Of a stretch of 64,000 nucleotides of DNA, positions 8,236 through 16,641 are shown one piece after another. Below the pieces are notes generated by a model that searched no databases, was not told the origin of the DNA, and was given only the letters and a program-made list of their open reading frames with translations. Where the stretch lies: NCBI RefSeq assembly GCF_000264945.2, contig NZ_CP013072.1:1-64000 (forward strand), written 5' to 3'. This DNA is from Sphingobium indicum B90A. GTDB taxonomy: Bacteria > Pseudomonadota > Alphaproteobacteria > Sphingomonadales > Sphingomonadaceae. Positions within the stretch are counted from its first letter, which is position 1. Each line of letters starts with the position of its first letter. The position numbers and the translations under genes were made by a program.

Positions 8236-8796
8236 ATGAACAATGTGTGGGAGGTATGGCCCGCGGCCCTGACTGGGGCGGAATGCGACGCCATCGTCAA
8301 GCGCGCGGCGCTTTATCAGCCGGAAAGCGCGACCGTCGGCTTCGCGCAGGCAGTGCGCAGCGATCATGCCTATCGATCGTCCACCATAAGCTGGCTGGAT
8401 GTCCATCGCGACAAGGACATTGTCGACCGGCTGATGCAGTTCGTCCATTCTTCCAACCGCACCAATTTCGGGATCGACATCGCCGGCCCCTTTGAGTTGC
8501 AATATACCGAATATCACGGCCGCGCGCAGGGCAAATATGACTGGCATCAGGATGTGTGGCTGGAATCCTCCCGTCCCTTCGATCGCAAGCTGTCGGTCGT
8601 GGTGCAACTGTCCGACCCGGATGAATATGAGGGCGGCGCCTTCGAATTTTTCGGCCTTCAGCAACCGGGCGTGAATTTCGCGTCGCGGGGCAGCATGCTG
8701 ATCTTCCCCTCCTTCCTCCAGCATCGCGTACTGCCGGTGACCAAGGGCCTCCGCCGCAGCCTGGTGAGCTGGATCGAAGGGCCCAGATGGCGGTGA
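8236..8796 (+). CDS. 2OG-Fe(II) oxygenase, prolyl-hydroxylase-like
   Basis: This 186-residue protein has the double-stranded beta-helix core of 2-oxoglutarate/Fe(II) dioxygenases: the iron triad is His104 and Asp106 in WHQDVW and His163 in FLQHRV, and Arg173 or Arg174 in RRSLVSW is placed to bind the 2-oxoglutarate carboxylate. The short length, lack of a signal peptide and PKHD-like layout suggest a cytoplasmic protein hydroxylase of the P4Hc/PKHD group. The ATG at 8236 is chosen because the upstream frame reads through a palindrome and lacks family sequence. The following gene encodes a Gly-Pro-X collagen-like protein, an obvious candidate substrate. Related PiuC-type enzymes accompany siderophore receptors instead, so the substrate remains open. 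Confidence 0.85.
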   Translation: MNNVWEVWPAALTGAECDAIVKRAALYQPESATVGFAQAVRSDHAYRSSTISWLDVHRDKDIVDRLMQFVHSSNRTNFGIDIAGPFELQYTEYHGRAQGKYDWHQDVWLESSRPFDRKLSVVVQLSDPDEYEGGAFEFFGLQQPGVNFASRGSMLIFPSFLQHRVLPVTKGLRRSLVSWIEGPRWR

Positions 8797-9206
8797 GCCG
8801 CACCTGACGGCACGATCCTCCATCCTCACCCTTGGCCAGGAACCGCGCCGATGGGGCGCGGGCAGGATGGATGCGTGCCGATCGCAGCGGCGACCGATGC
8901 CTTCGGTCGCGAAAATGAGCCATATCGGAAGAAATCCCGCCAAGGGCGACTTGCGCGGCCCTGACCCGGCTTTGCGGACAAGCAAGTGTCGGGAAGCCAG
9001 GTAAAAGCCGGTTGTTGCGGGGATTGCCTTATCTCTTGCGCGGCTTTGCGCGGGCCGCGACATGCTTTTGCGTGTCGAATTGTGACGAAGATGGGTGAAG
9101 TAAACCGTTCTGACCAGACTGGTTTCTTCTTGACGCGGCGATAAGCACTGCCCGGCTTAACGTGCTCCCGTTGCGATCTGCTCGCAGGAAAACAGGGAGT
9201 CTTGCA
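8797..9206. other. 410-bp leader region of the collagen-like gene
   Basis: No gene is seen. The region has a small hairpin around 8890-8910 (GCGACCGA/TCGGTCGC) and one half-site TTTTGCGT at about 9066 of the parS-like motif, without its second arm. Confidence 0.35.
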
Positions 9207-10598
9207 ATGCCACTTCATGGATCGGTCCGGTCGGGACGGCGCTATCTGCTGTGCGCCACGGCGATACCTCTTCTTTTGCTCAGCGCCTGCGCCGACGGCG
9301 TGGGTTTCGACATAGGGGCAGGGGGCGGCCAGTCTCCTTCCGGTCCCAGCGGCCCGGCAGGTCCGACAAGCCCCACTGGCCCGACCAGCCCGACCGGACC
9401 GTCCGGTCCCACTGGCCCAAGCGGCCCCACGGGTCCGGGCGGCCCGGCCGGTCCCACCGGACCCGCTGGCCCGACAGGCCCCGGCGGACCCACCGGCCCG
9501 GGCGGTCCGACTGGTCCCACCGGCCCGACCGGCCCCACCAGCAGCGGATCGATCATCGGGGCGTCCATCGGCAATCAGCCGCTGGTCGGACCCACGGGGC
9601 CCGGATCGCTGATCGACGTCAACGTCCTGCCGGGCGACACCCCGGCGACCGGCAGCGTGGCCACCGTCGATCTGCTGACGGGCGACGGCACCGTCGCGCA
9701 GGTCGCCCTGCCGACCACGCCCCAGGGCGTGCAGCAGGGGCTGGCGCCGGTGGGCACGCTCGCCGGCAGCCTGCTCGGCGCACCGGCGGGGGAAGCGGTG
9801 ACGCAGCTCACCGACGGTCTCTCCCCCACGGTGGCGGCCGTCACCTCGACGGTCGGCCAGCTCACCACGCCGCTGCTCGACACGGTCAACGGCGCGCTCT
9901 CGCCCGTCACCGGTCCGCTGGTGGGCGACAATGGCGTCCTCGCGCCCGTGACGGGGCTGGTCGAAAATGCGGTGGGCGGCCTGACCGGCGCTCTGGGCGG
10001 CGTCGGCGGCGATCCTTCCGCCGCACTGGGCGGACCGCTTGTCGGCGCGAATGTCGGCGGCAATGTCCTGACCGGCGCCTCCACGCCCGGCACGCTTGTC
10101 GGGGTCAACCTGCTGCCGTCGGACGGCGGCGCGGCTGCCGGACAATTGGCGACGGTCGATGTCCTGACGCAGGGCAATCTGGTCGACATCGCCGTGCCGA
10201 CGACCGCGGCCGAGGTAGAGGCCGGATTGCAGCCGGTCGGCAACCTGGCCGGGGGTCTCCTTGGCCCGCAGGCCGAAGCGACCGTCACTCAGGTCACCAG
10301 CGCCGTCGCCCCCGTGGTCGCGGCCGCCACCAGCACGGTCGACAGCGTCGCCGCGCCCCTGCTCGACACCGTCAACAGCCTGGCCCCGACGCTGCCCGGA
10401 GGAGAAAGCGGTTCCCCGCTCGCGCCCGTGACCGGCCTGGCCGGTGGCCTGCTGGGAGCAGGGGAGGGGACCGGCGGCAATGCCCTGGCCCCGGTCACCG
10501 GCCTGCTGAACGGCGCGCTGGCCCCGGCGACCGGATCGGGTTCCGCCACGGCGCCCGTGACCGGCCTGCTCGGCGGGCTGCTCGGGGGCGGCAACTGA
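9207..10598 (+). CDS. Collagen-like lipoprotein with duplicated modules
   Basis: The 463-residue product starts with a lipoprotein signal peptide whose lipobox is LLSAC, lipidated at Cys28. Residues about 43-111 are some 23 consecutive triplets, nearly all Gly-Pro-Ser/Thr/Ala/Gly, i.e. a collagen-like region with proline always in the X position. After a short linker come two tandem homologous modules (about 132-250 and 294-410; compare [11 protein letters not shown] with [11 protein letters not shown] and [11 protein letters not shown] with [11 protein letters not shown]), then repeats of APVTGL. The ATG at 9207 is chosen because GGGAG precedes it and the signal peptide starts there. It probably forms a surface- or periplasm-exposed trimer. 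Context suggests modification by the upstream hydroxylase. The function of the C-terminal modules is unknown. Confidence 0.85.
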   Translation: MPLHGSVRSGRRYLLCATAIPLLLLSACADGVGFDIGAGGGQSPSGPSGPAGPTSPTGPTSPTGPSGPTGPSGPTGPGGPAGPTGPAGPTGPGGPTGPGGPTGPTGPTGPTSSGSIIGASIGNQPLVGPTGPGSLIDVNVLPGDTPATGSVATVDLLTGDGTVAQVALPTTPQGVQQGLAPVGTLAGSLLGAPAGEAVTQLTDGLSPTVAAVTSTVGQLTTPLLDTVNGALSPVTGPLVGDNGVLAPVTGLVENAVGGLTGALGGVGGDPSAALGGPLVGANVGGNVLTGASTPGTLVGVNLLPSDGGAAAGQLATVDVLTQGNLVDIAVPTTAAEVEAGLQPVGNLAGGLLGPQAEATVTQVTSAVAPVVAAATSTVDSVAAPLLDTVNSLAPTLPGGESGSPLAPVTGLAGGLLGAGEGTGGNALAPVTGLLNGALAPATGSGSATAPVTGLLGGLLGGGN

Positions 10599-10690
10599 CG
10601 CGGCGGCGCGGCCCGCCATGGTCCTCATGCATGGCGGACCGCACGCCGACGATGCTCTCCCCCTATAGCCCCCGGGGGAAGGGCGGGGGC

Positions 10691-10718
10691 GAGGAGGCAG
10701 TGGGCGCACTGCCTCCTC
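10691..10718 (+). terminator. Hairpin downstream of the collagen-like gene
   Basis: A perfect 12-bp stem (GAGGAGGCAGTG with its complement) closes a GGCG loop. No T-run follows, so termination is likely but not certain. Confidence 0.55.
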
Positions 10719-10747
10719 AAACCGATTCCGAACGCAGGCCGGCACGC

Positions 10748-10763
10748 TTTGCGTTCACGCAAA
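10748..10763. promoter_or_regulatory. Candidate parS site
   Basis: TTTGCGT-TC-ACGCAAA has both 7-bp arms perfect. It lies 27 bp upstream of the autotransporter start and 1.3 kb before parB, so it could alternatively act as an operator for that gene. Confidence 0.65.
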
Positions 10764-10789
10764 AATCTTCGCCAAAGGGGAATATCATC

Positions 10790-12007
10790 TTGCCGAACCG
10801 CCTTTTCTTCATCCGCCGCCTGATCGATGGCGCTGCGGCCCTGCTGCTGCTCAATGCCCAGCCCGCCATGGCCGGTCCCTACGCGCCCTATGCCGTAACC
10901 CCGGGCGAAACCGCGGTGGGAACGATGCTGGACGCCGCGACGGGCGCACCCGGCGGCGACCGCGCGGCCATGCTCGCATCGATCGACGCCCTGCCGACGG
11001 CCGCGGCGCGTGCCGATGCGCTGGGCCAGCTCTCGCCGCGCAGCTATTCCCTGCTGCCCCGCCTGTCGATCCAGTCGATGGACGCCGCCGACCGGGAAAT
11101 CCGCTCCTGGCTGGCCGAACGGCGCAGCATCGCCATCGATGCGCCGGCCGATGTTCCGGCCAGCGGCGACCGCACCATCACCGTGATGCTGAGCGGAGGG
11201 ATAAAGCAGGCGAGCTATAAGGCGCGCGTCGACCGCCCCGAAGCGGAATCCGACAGCCGGTCGCTGCGCTTCGCCGTCGATGTGAAGCCCGTGCCCGGCC
11301 TCATCGTCGGCGCGACCCTGGGCATCGACGGCATCGACGCCCGGCTCGACCCGGCGCGGCGCCCCCGCATCAGCCAGTTCAACAGCCAGATCGGTTCCTA
11401 TGCCAGCTATAGCGACGGCCGCTTCTATGTCGACGCGACGGCGGCCTATACGCTCTCCGAATATAAGCTGCGGCGCCAAATCGGCTGGGCGGGCTTTACC
11501 GGGCGGCTGGTGGCGCCCGTGGACGGCGACGGCTGGGCCGCATCCGGCGAGGCGGGCGCGATGCTGCGCGCAGGCCCGGTCCGGATACAGCCCTTCGCCG
11601 GCCTGCACCATCGCTATGCCGATGTCAGCGGCTTCGTCGAAAATGGCGGACCCGCCGCGCTGGAGGTCGCCGCCTTCCGCACCAGATCGCTTCGCGGCGC
11701 GCTGGGCGCGCGCATCTCCGCCAATGCGACGCAAGGCGGCTGGACCCTCCGCCCCTCGGTCGAGGCGCAATGGCAGCGCGAACTGCGCAGCCGCCCCGAC
11801 AGCCGAATGGAGGCCCGCTTCGCCACCCGCGACTTGCCCATCTTCACGCTGCGCCCCACCCGGCTGGCGCGTGACGCGGGCCTGGTGAATGCCGGGATCA
11901 GCGCGACCTGGAACAACCGCACCACCTTCCGCCTGGGCTATGCGGGCGAGTTCGGTTCCGACCGCCATGTCCACGCGGCGGCGCTGACGGTCGGACGGCG
12001 TTTCTAG
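10790..12007 (+). CDS. Autotransporter-type outer-membrane beta-barrel protein
   Basis: The 405-residue protein has a signal peptide (FFIRRLIDGAAALLLLNAQ, cleavage after AMA), a short helical stretch with LGQLSPRSYSLLPRLS typical of the region before an autotransporter barrel, and a C-terminal barrel of alternating strands ending in ALTVGRRF, a terminal-Phe beta-signal. There is almost no passenger (fewer than 100 residues), so it is more likely a stand-alone barrel or anchor than a classical autotransporter. The start is TTG at 10790, preceded by AAAGGGGAA; the frame is open much further upstream but that part is the shadow of the collagen-like gene. It closes the surface cluster 6508-12007. 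Confidence 0.75.
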   Translation: MPNRLFFIRRLIDGAAALLLLNAQPAMAGPYAPYAVTPGETAVGTMLDAATGAPGGDRAAMLASIDALPTAAARADALGQLSPRSYSLLPRLSIQSMDAADREIRSWLAERRSIAIDAPADVPASGDRTITVMLSGGIKQASYKARVDRPEAESDSRSLRFAVDVKPVPGLIVGATLGIDGIDARLDPARRPRISQFNSQIGSYASYSDGRFYVDATAAYTLSEYKLRRQIGWAGFTGRLVAPVDGDGWAASGEAGAMLRAGPVRIQPFAGLHHRYADVSGFVENGGPAALEVAAFRTRSLRGALGARISANATQGGWTLRPSVEAQWQRELRSRPDSRMEARFATRDLPIFTLRPTRLARDAGLVNAGISATWNNRTTFRLGYAGEFGSDRHVHAAALTVGRRF

Positions 12008-12067
12008 GCAAAAGGGATTGCTCCGAAACGAACCGGATTCCGCGCCACAATCGTGCATATCCCGCTA

Positions 12068-12089
12068 TTGCGTGGGCCTGCTCACGCAA
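12068..12089. promoter_or_regulatory. Inverted repeat in the parB promoter
   Basis: TTGCGTG and CACGCAA form perfect 7-bp arms with an 8-bp spacer, ending 12 bp before the parB ATG. The half-sites match the candidate parS arms, but the spacing differs. It may serve in parB autoregulation. Confidence 0.5.
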
Positions 12090-12101
12090 AGGAAGTGATC
12101 C

Positions 12102-13100
12102 ATGGCCCGCTTCATCCGCGACATATTGGCGACCCTTTCCCACGAACCCGCCGGCAGGGGCCCGGCCGATCAGCAGGCGCTCAGCCGCCTCGACCAGCGG
12201 CTCGCGCCTTTCGCGGACAAGGGGCCGGGATCGCGCGGCACGATTTCGATCCAGCCGGACGAATGTTCGGTCTGGGACGGCAATCCGCGCGACCAGCCGG
12301 GACTGACGGCGGACGGCTGCCGGTCGCTGATCGATTCCATCGCCAGCGAAGGCGGCAACCGCATCCCCGTCCTCGTGCGCCTCAATCCGCCGGGTTCGGA
12401 CCGGCCCTACCAGCTTCTGGTCGGCAGCCGCCGCCGTTTCGCGGTGGACTGGCTCAACCATAATGGGCGGCCGGAAATGCGGCTGGCGGCCCTGGTCGTC
12501 GACCTGTCGGACGAGGAAGCCTTCCGCCTTGCCGACATCGAAAATCGCGAGCGGGCGGACATCAGCGAACTGGACCGGGCGCGCAGCTATCAGCATGCGG
12601 TCGAACGCTTCTACGGCGGGGTGCAATCGCGCATGGCCGAAGCGCTCACCCTTTCCAACAGCCAGCTAAGCCGCCTGCTCGCCTTGGCGCAATTGCCGGA
12701 GGAGGTGGTGAACGCCTTCGCCACTCCCGATGAATTGCGCGTGCGCTATTCCGAAATCCTGACCCCGCTGCTGCGCCGTCCGGACCAGCGGGCGCGCATG
12801 ATTGTCGAAGCGCAGTCCATCGGGGAACAGCAACAGGCGCTCGCGCGGGATGGCGGCCGCATGCTTTCCCCCGCGACGGTGCTGGCCCGGCTGCGCGATG
12901 CCGCCACGCCGCAGCCTTTGGAGGAAGCGCGCGACATGGCGATCGTCGCGGGCGGCGCGCGCATCGGCCGCCCCCGACCCGGTCGAAGCGGCGGTCTGAC
13001 CATCGACCTCAGCATATCGGAGGATGCCGATCTGGACGAACTGCTGGCGCGGCTGCGCGAAACCATCGTCGCGGCCCGCGCCGCGCCGGTCATGCAATAG
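12102..13100 (+). CDS. parB: ParB/RepB-family partition protein
   Basis: This 332-residue protein binds centromere sites and, with a ParA ATPase, segregates the replicon. The N-terminal CTPase-type ParB domain (about 50-155) includes the box GSRRRFA and the motif ENRERADISELDRARSY. A central helix-turn-helix region follows (about 170-200, MAEALTLSNSQLSRLLALAQ), then a basic linker and an acidic C-terminal dimerisation end. It resembles the RepB group of plasmid and second-chromosome ParBs. No parA is adjacent; in this lineage it may lie upstream of repA, across the numbering origin. Candidate parS palindromes lie 35 bp downstream (13135) and at several other places. Confidence 0.9.
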   Translation: MARFIRDILATLSHEPAGRGPADQQALSRLDQRLAPFADKGPGSRGTISIQPDECSVWDGNPRDQPGLTADGCRSLIDSIASEGGNRIPVLVRLNPPGSDRPYQLLVGSRRRFAVDWLNHNGRPEMRLAALVVDLSDEEAFRLADIENRERADISELDRARSYQHAVERFYGGVQSRMAEALTLSNSQLSRLLALAQLPEEVVNAFATPDELRVRYSEILTPLLRRPDQRARMIVEAQSIGEQQQALARDGGRMLSPATVLARLRDAATPQPLEEARDMAIVAGGARIGRPRPGRSGGLTIDLSISEDADLDELLARLRETIVAARAAPVMQ

Positions 13101-13134
13101 GACCGCGATCGTTTCCGGAGCCTCAACAGGCGAC

Positions 13135-13150
13135 TTTGCGTATACGCAAA
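13135..13150. promoter_or_regulatory. Candidate parS site, perfect 16-bp palindrome
   Basis: TTTGCGTATACGCAAA is a perfect dyad located 35 bp after the parB stop codon, in a short convergent intergenic gap where a promoter operator would make little sense. This favours a centromere role. Confidence 0.7.
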
Positions 13151-13178
13151 AAGCCCGCGACCATTGATGCCGGCGCGT

Positions 13179-13493
13179 CTATGAAGGCCCGGCGGCCTCC
13201 TTCCGGCCGTAAGTGGCGGCCAGATAGGCGGCGATCCGCTCGGCATCGGCAGGCTCGATCGGCGCGCCATAGACCTTGATCATCTTGCCGACGCTATCCT
13301 GCCAGAATTGCGCCCCCTTGCCGCGTGGCTGGGTGGTGACATAATCCAGCGAATGGCAGGCGGAACAGGTCGCCGCCGTCAGTTCCGCGCCGTCGCCGGG
13401 CGGCAGGACAATGGGTCGTTCGTCGGGCAGGCGATAGCCCGCGGCAGCCGCACCGCTCGCGGCGAGAAGGGCGATGGGCAGCAGCGCTTTCAC
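13179..13493 (-). CDS. sorB: Sulfite dehydrogenase cytochrome c subunit (SorB-like)
   Basis: This 104-residue protein has a signal peptide (KALLPIALLAASGAAAA) and a single class-I haem c motif, CSACH, at about residues 47-51, with a Met-containing distal part (SVGKMIKVYG). It accepts electrons from the molybdenum subunit and passes them to the respiratory chain in the periplasm. The start is GTG at 13493, overlapping the TGA of sorA, so the two are translationally coupled. Assignment as SorB rests on this pairing, since isolated small cytochromes c look alike. Confidence 0.8.
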   Translation of the reverse strand: MKALLPIALLAASGAAAAGYRLPDERPIVLPPGDGAELTAATCSACHSLDYVTTQPRGKGAQFWQDSVGKMIKVYGAPIEPADAERIAAYLAATYGRKEAAGPS

Positions 13494-14710
13494 AGGGCGA
13501 CGACCTCCACGGCTTCGACGACATTGCGCATATAGCCGGCGGGCTGCCAGAGCGGATCGAACGGCTGGACCTCTCCCGACCGGCCCGTCGCGCGGACGAG
13601 GATGCGATGGCGGCCGGGCGCCAGGCTCTGCGCCGACCGCCATGACCGGAAGCTGTAGCGGCCCAGATCCTTGCCCAGTTCGGCCTGCCGCCAGCTTGCG
13701 CCCCCGTCGGCGGAGATGTCGACCCGCGCGATTCCCGATCCGCCGTCGAACGCGATGCCGGACAGCGCCACCGGCTTGCCCGCGGCCACCTGCGCCCCGG
13801 ACATATGGCTGGTGAGGAAGGACCGGATGTTGAGCCGGCCGATGGGCCGCGTCCTGTCCGGCTTGCCGCCGGGCGCGACGCAGGCGCAATCATTGTCGGG
13901 AATGCGATAGGCGGTCTTCATCCAATAGCCGTCATAGGCCGCGTCGACGACGTTGATCTCATGCAGATGCTTGATCCAATAGGTGCCGTAATGGCCGGGC
14001 ACGACCAGACGCAACGGATAGCCGTTGAGAAAGGGCAGGTCCGCCCCGTTCATCGCCCAGGCGACCATCACCTCGCCGTCGCGGGCATGGTCGACGTCCA
14101 GCGCCTTGACGAAGTCGGGAATGCCGTCGGCCTGGGGATTGTCGAGTCCGTTGAACGTGACCTGCCGCGCCCCGGCGCGCACCCCCGCGCGGTCCAGCAG
14201 CGCGCGAAGCGGAACGCCGCGCCAGCGGGCATTGCCCATCGCGCCGTTGCCCAGCTGCCCGCCCCCGACACGCGGCTCGAAAAAGCCGCGCCCATTGCCG
14301 GAACATTGGTTGACCGCGACGATCTCCTGCACGGGAAAGTCGCGCTTCAGTTCCGCGAGCGAAAGGGAGAGCGGCCGCTCGACATGACCGCCCAGCGCCA
14401 GCCGGAACCGCCGCGCATCGATGTCGAGCGGCAGATCCGAAAGATGATAGCGCACGAAGAAGGCATCGTTGGGCGTGATCGGCCCGTCGAACAGGGCCAG
14501 CGGCGTTTCAAGCTGCGGCGGGCGCGTGGTGAGACCGATGAGCGCCCGCTTCTGAGGATAGCGGACCAGGGGCCGCTCGCCATTGTCGAAGGGCAGGGCG
14601 GCGTAGCCGCCACGGGTCCGCGCCCAGCCGGATACCGGCAACAGCGCCCCCGCCATGGCGGCGATAAGGCCGCGCCGATCCACCCCATTCATGGTCCGTC
14701 CGTCCGCCAT
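13490..14710 (-). CDS. sorA: Sulfite dehydrogenase molybdopterin subunit (SorA-like)
   Basis: The product oxidises sulfite to sulfate in the periplasm. It starts with an RR-containing Tat-like leader (DRRGLIAAMAGALLPVSGWA), followed by the sulfite-oxidase-type Mo-pterin domain (about 50-290) containing the Mo-ligand cysteine in VNQCSGNGRGFF, then the C-terminal Mo-co dimerisation domain (about 300-400, with ISADGGASWRQAELG). PLRLVVPGHYGTYWIKHL is a family-typical stretch. The ATG at 14710 (MADGRTMNG) follows AGGACAGCC; a second ATG six codons later is possible. It is coupled to the cytochrome subunit, as in the SorAB enzyme of Starkeya. Distant YedY-type reductases lack such a cytochrome partner. 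Confidence 0.9.
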   Translation of the reverse strand: MADGRTMNGVDRRGLIAAMAGALLPVSGWARTRGGYAALPFDNGERPLVRYPQKRALIGLTTRPPQLETPLALFDGPITPNDAFFVRYHLSDLPLDIDARRFRLALGGHVERPLSLSLAELKRDFPVQEIVAVNQCSGNGRGFFEPRVGGGQLGNGAMGNARWRGVPLRALLDRAGVRAGARQVTFNGLDNPQADGIPDFVKALDVDHARDGEVMVAWAMNGADLPFLNGYPLRLVVPGHYGTYWIKHLHEINVVDAAYDGYWMKTAYRIPDNDCACVAPGGKPDRTRPIGRLNIRSFLTSHMSGAQVAAGKPVALSGIAFDGGSGIARVDISADGGASWRQAELGKDLGRYSFRSWRSAQSLAPGRHRILVRATGRSGEVQPFDPLWQPAGYMRNVVEAVEVVAL

Positions 14711-15011
14711 GGCTGTCCTGCCTGCATCTTTCTGCACTCTGATGATCGGAATGGATGCGGCCGGTTGTCCGGTGCGCAGTCTGGCTGCCCCGGCCATCCC
14801 GGTGGGAATGCCGATCCGCTGTGGGTAGGACGTGGCGGCTGGCCAGTCAATCCGGCAGGTGCGGCGCTGCCCCGGCGGAAACCAAATCGGCGATGAGGAG
14901 AGCCGGCCTAGCTGAAAAAACGACCTTGAATGGATGCTTTCCCGCCCTTAATTTGGCGCGTGGCGGTCACCGCCGGAAGGAAGAGAGGATTGGAAGAAAG
15001 GAGGCAAGCCC

Positions 15012-15224
15012 ATGTCCCTCTCCCATTTTCAAGGCCCCTTCGAAGTGGCCCATCATCCCCAGTTGGAACCTGAGGTGAAGCGCGCCATCCTTGCATCCTG
15101 GGCTTCGGACGCCAATGCCGTGGAGGGCAATCCCGCCGTCAGGCGCCCGCCCCGCCACAAGCGGCCGATCCCCATCGACGAGATACTGGACGCGCTGCGC
15201 AAAGTGGATCGGAACCCCGGCTAA
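15012..15224 (+). CDS. Small conserved-type hypothetical protein
   Basis: This 70-residue protein reads MSLSHFQGPFEVAHHP, then VKRAILASWASDANAVEGNPAVRRPP, ending with a basic/acidic PIDEILDALRKVDR. I recall similar short proteins with ILASWASDA across alphaproteobacteria, but no function is known to me. GGAGG lies 8 bp before the ATG, supporting expression. It has its own terminator-like hairpin. No membrane or signal segment is present. Confidence 0.75.
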   Translation: MSLSHFQGPFEVAHHPQLEPEVKRAILASWASDANAVEGNPAVRRPPRHKRPIPIDEILDALRKVDRNPG

Positions 15225-15230
15225 ATTTGA

Positions 15231-15256
15231 CCTGTTCCTGCCCGCGCAGGAACAGG
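15231..15256. terminator. Hairpin between convergent genes
   Basis: A perfect 11-bp stem (CCTGTTCCTGC with GCAGGAACAGG) closes a CCGC loop 7 bp after the small hypothetical gene. It has no T-run. The CTGC/GCAG core resembles a common sphingomonad extragenic palindrome (compare 61541-61564). Confidence 0.55.
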
Positions 15257-15339
15257 CTGCGCTTCGATGACGTTCCGTCGCGGGAAACACTTTGCCTCGG
15301 CGCGAGGCAGCATCGCCCCTCCACCCGGAGAAAATCCGT

Positions 15340-16419
15340 TCAGGCGGTCATTTCGTCCAGCCGGTTGATGAGCCGCAGGAAGGCCACTTCGCTTTCGTCA
15401 TGCGGCGTGCCGTCCGCATCGAAAATATCGTGGAACCATTTTTCCTTCAGCCCCTCCAGATTGGGGTTTTCCCATTTGTCCCACGGCAGGTGGGTTTGCG
15501 TCTTCCCCTTCACCAGGCCCCAGCAGAAGGTGCCGACCTGCTCCTCCTTCGCGATGGGCAGGATCGCCTGGAAGGTGCTGCCCGCCGGGCGCGCCATATA
15601 TTCGGTGCAGAGCAGCGGACGGCCCATGGTCTTCAGCCATTTGACGCGCTGCGCGAAATCTTCCGCAATGCCGTAATTGTGGAAGGAGATGACGTCGGAA
15701 TGCGACGTCTGCGCCTGCTGGATCGGACTGAGCAGGTCGGGCGCCGACCAGTCGCCCAGCCAGATGCCGCTGGTCAGCGGCTGCATCGGCTGCATGGCCC
15801 GCGCCCAGCCGAACGCCTCGACCAGCAGCGGCACGACCAGATCGGCCTTCGCCTTGAGCGCCGCCGGGTCGCAGAGCGCGACCTCCGGCCCATTGTCAGG
15901 CTCGTTCCAGATGTCCCAGGCCAGCACGCGTCGGTCCTGTCCGAAGCGGCCGACCACGCCCCGCACATAATCCTCCAGCCGCGCATGCTCGTCCGGATTC
16001 CGGAGCACGGCGACGCCTGGAGACTGGACCCAGCCGCTATTGTGAACCCCCTCGCGCGGCTGGGGCTGTGGCCCCAGCGCCGGTTCGGGATGCCAGCAGG
16101 AATCGAACAGCACCAGCATGGTGCGGATGCCATGACGGTCCGCCACCGCCAGGAAGGCGTCGATGCGCGCCAGGAAGGCCGCCGCGTCGTCCAGCCACAG
16201 CAGGTCGTGCAGATAGACCCTGACGCTGTTCATCCCCACCGAGGCCGCCAGTTCCAGCTCGCGGTCGATGGTGGCAAGGTCGAAGCTGCCCGCCTGCCAC
16301 ATTTCCAATTGATTGATGGCGTTGGAGGGTGTGAAATTGCACCCGACCAGCCATGGTTGCCGCGCGAACCAGCGATGCGCCGCTTCCGGCGTCCAACGAT
16401 TGCCCATATGCCCGCTCAA
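15340..16419 (-). CDS. GH5-like glycoside hydrolase (cellulase family)
   Basis: The 359-residue protein is a single (beta/alpha)8 hydrolase domain without a signal peptide. The acid/base glutamate is in DIWNEPDN (about residue 173) and the nucleophile is in LLCTEYMARP (about residue 275); RVYLHDLLW and SFHNYG are other GH5-like signatures. Substrate cannot be read from sequence; beta-mannan, xylan or exopolysaccharide are possible. It follows the GH1-RmlD fusion on the same strand with a 220-bp AT-rich gap that may carry its own promoter. Its lack of a signal peptide suggests action on internalised sugars. Confidence 0.85.
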   Translation of the reverse strand: MSGHMGNRWTPEAAHRWFARQPWLVGCNFTPSNAINQLEMWQAGSFDLATIDRELELAASVGMNSVRVYLHDLLWLDDAAAFLARIDAFLAVADRHGIRTMLVLFDSCWHPEPALGPQPQPREGVHNSGWVQSPGVAVLRNPDEHARLEDYVRGVVGRFGQDRRVLAWDIWNEPDNGPEVALCDPAALKAKADLVVPLLVEAFGWARAMQPMQPLTSGIWLGDWSAPDLLSPIQQAQTSHSDVISFHNYGIAEDFAQRVKWLKTMGRPLLCTEYMARPAGSTFQAILPIAKEEQVGTFCWGLVKGKTQTHLPWDKWENPNLEGLKEKWFHDIFDADGTPHDESEVAFLRLINRLDEMTA

Positions 16420-16641
16420 GACCCGCTTCTATTGCCGCCCTGAAGGCGGCCATTAACATCGCTCAGCTATAGGGCAAGAAGATTAATATGATCTGAGTAA
16501 GAGGAAATTTCGATCTTTTGAGAAGATGTTATAGCACTTCTTCATTACACTTACGTTATAGTACGCCAATCCGCCCTTTGGTTATGAAGTCGAAATAAAT
16601 ACCACGGCGAAACGAGCATAATCGCCAAGCCGGATATGGTC

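Noticed and set aside
9066..9080. TTTTGCGT as a further parS-like site
   Set aside because: Only one arm is present; the second arm does not match.
9251..10789. Very long open frame continuing upstream of the autotransporter gene
   Set aside because: It is the Arg/Gly-rich out-of-frame shadow of the collagen-like gene; the signal peptide and ribosome site place the real start at 10790.
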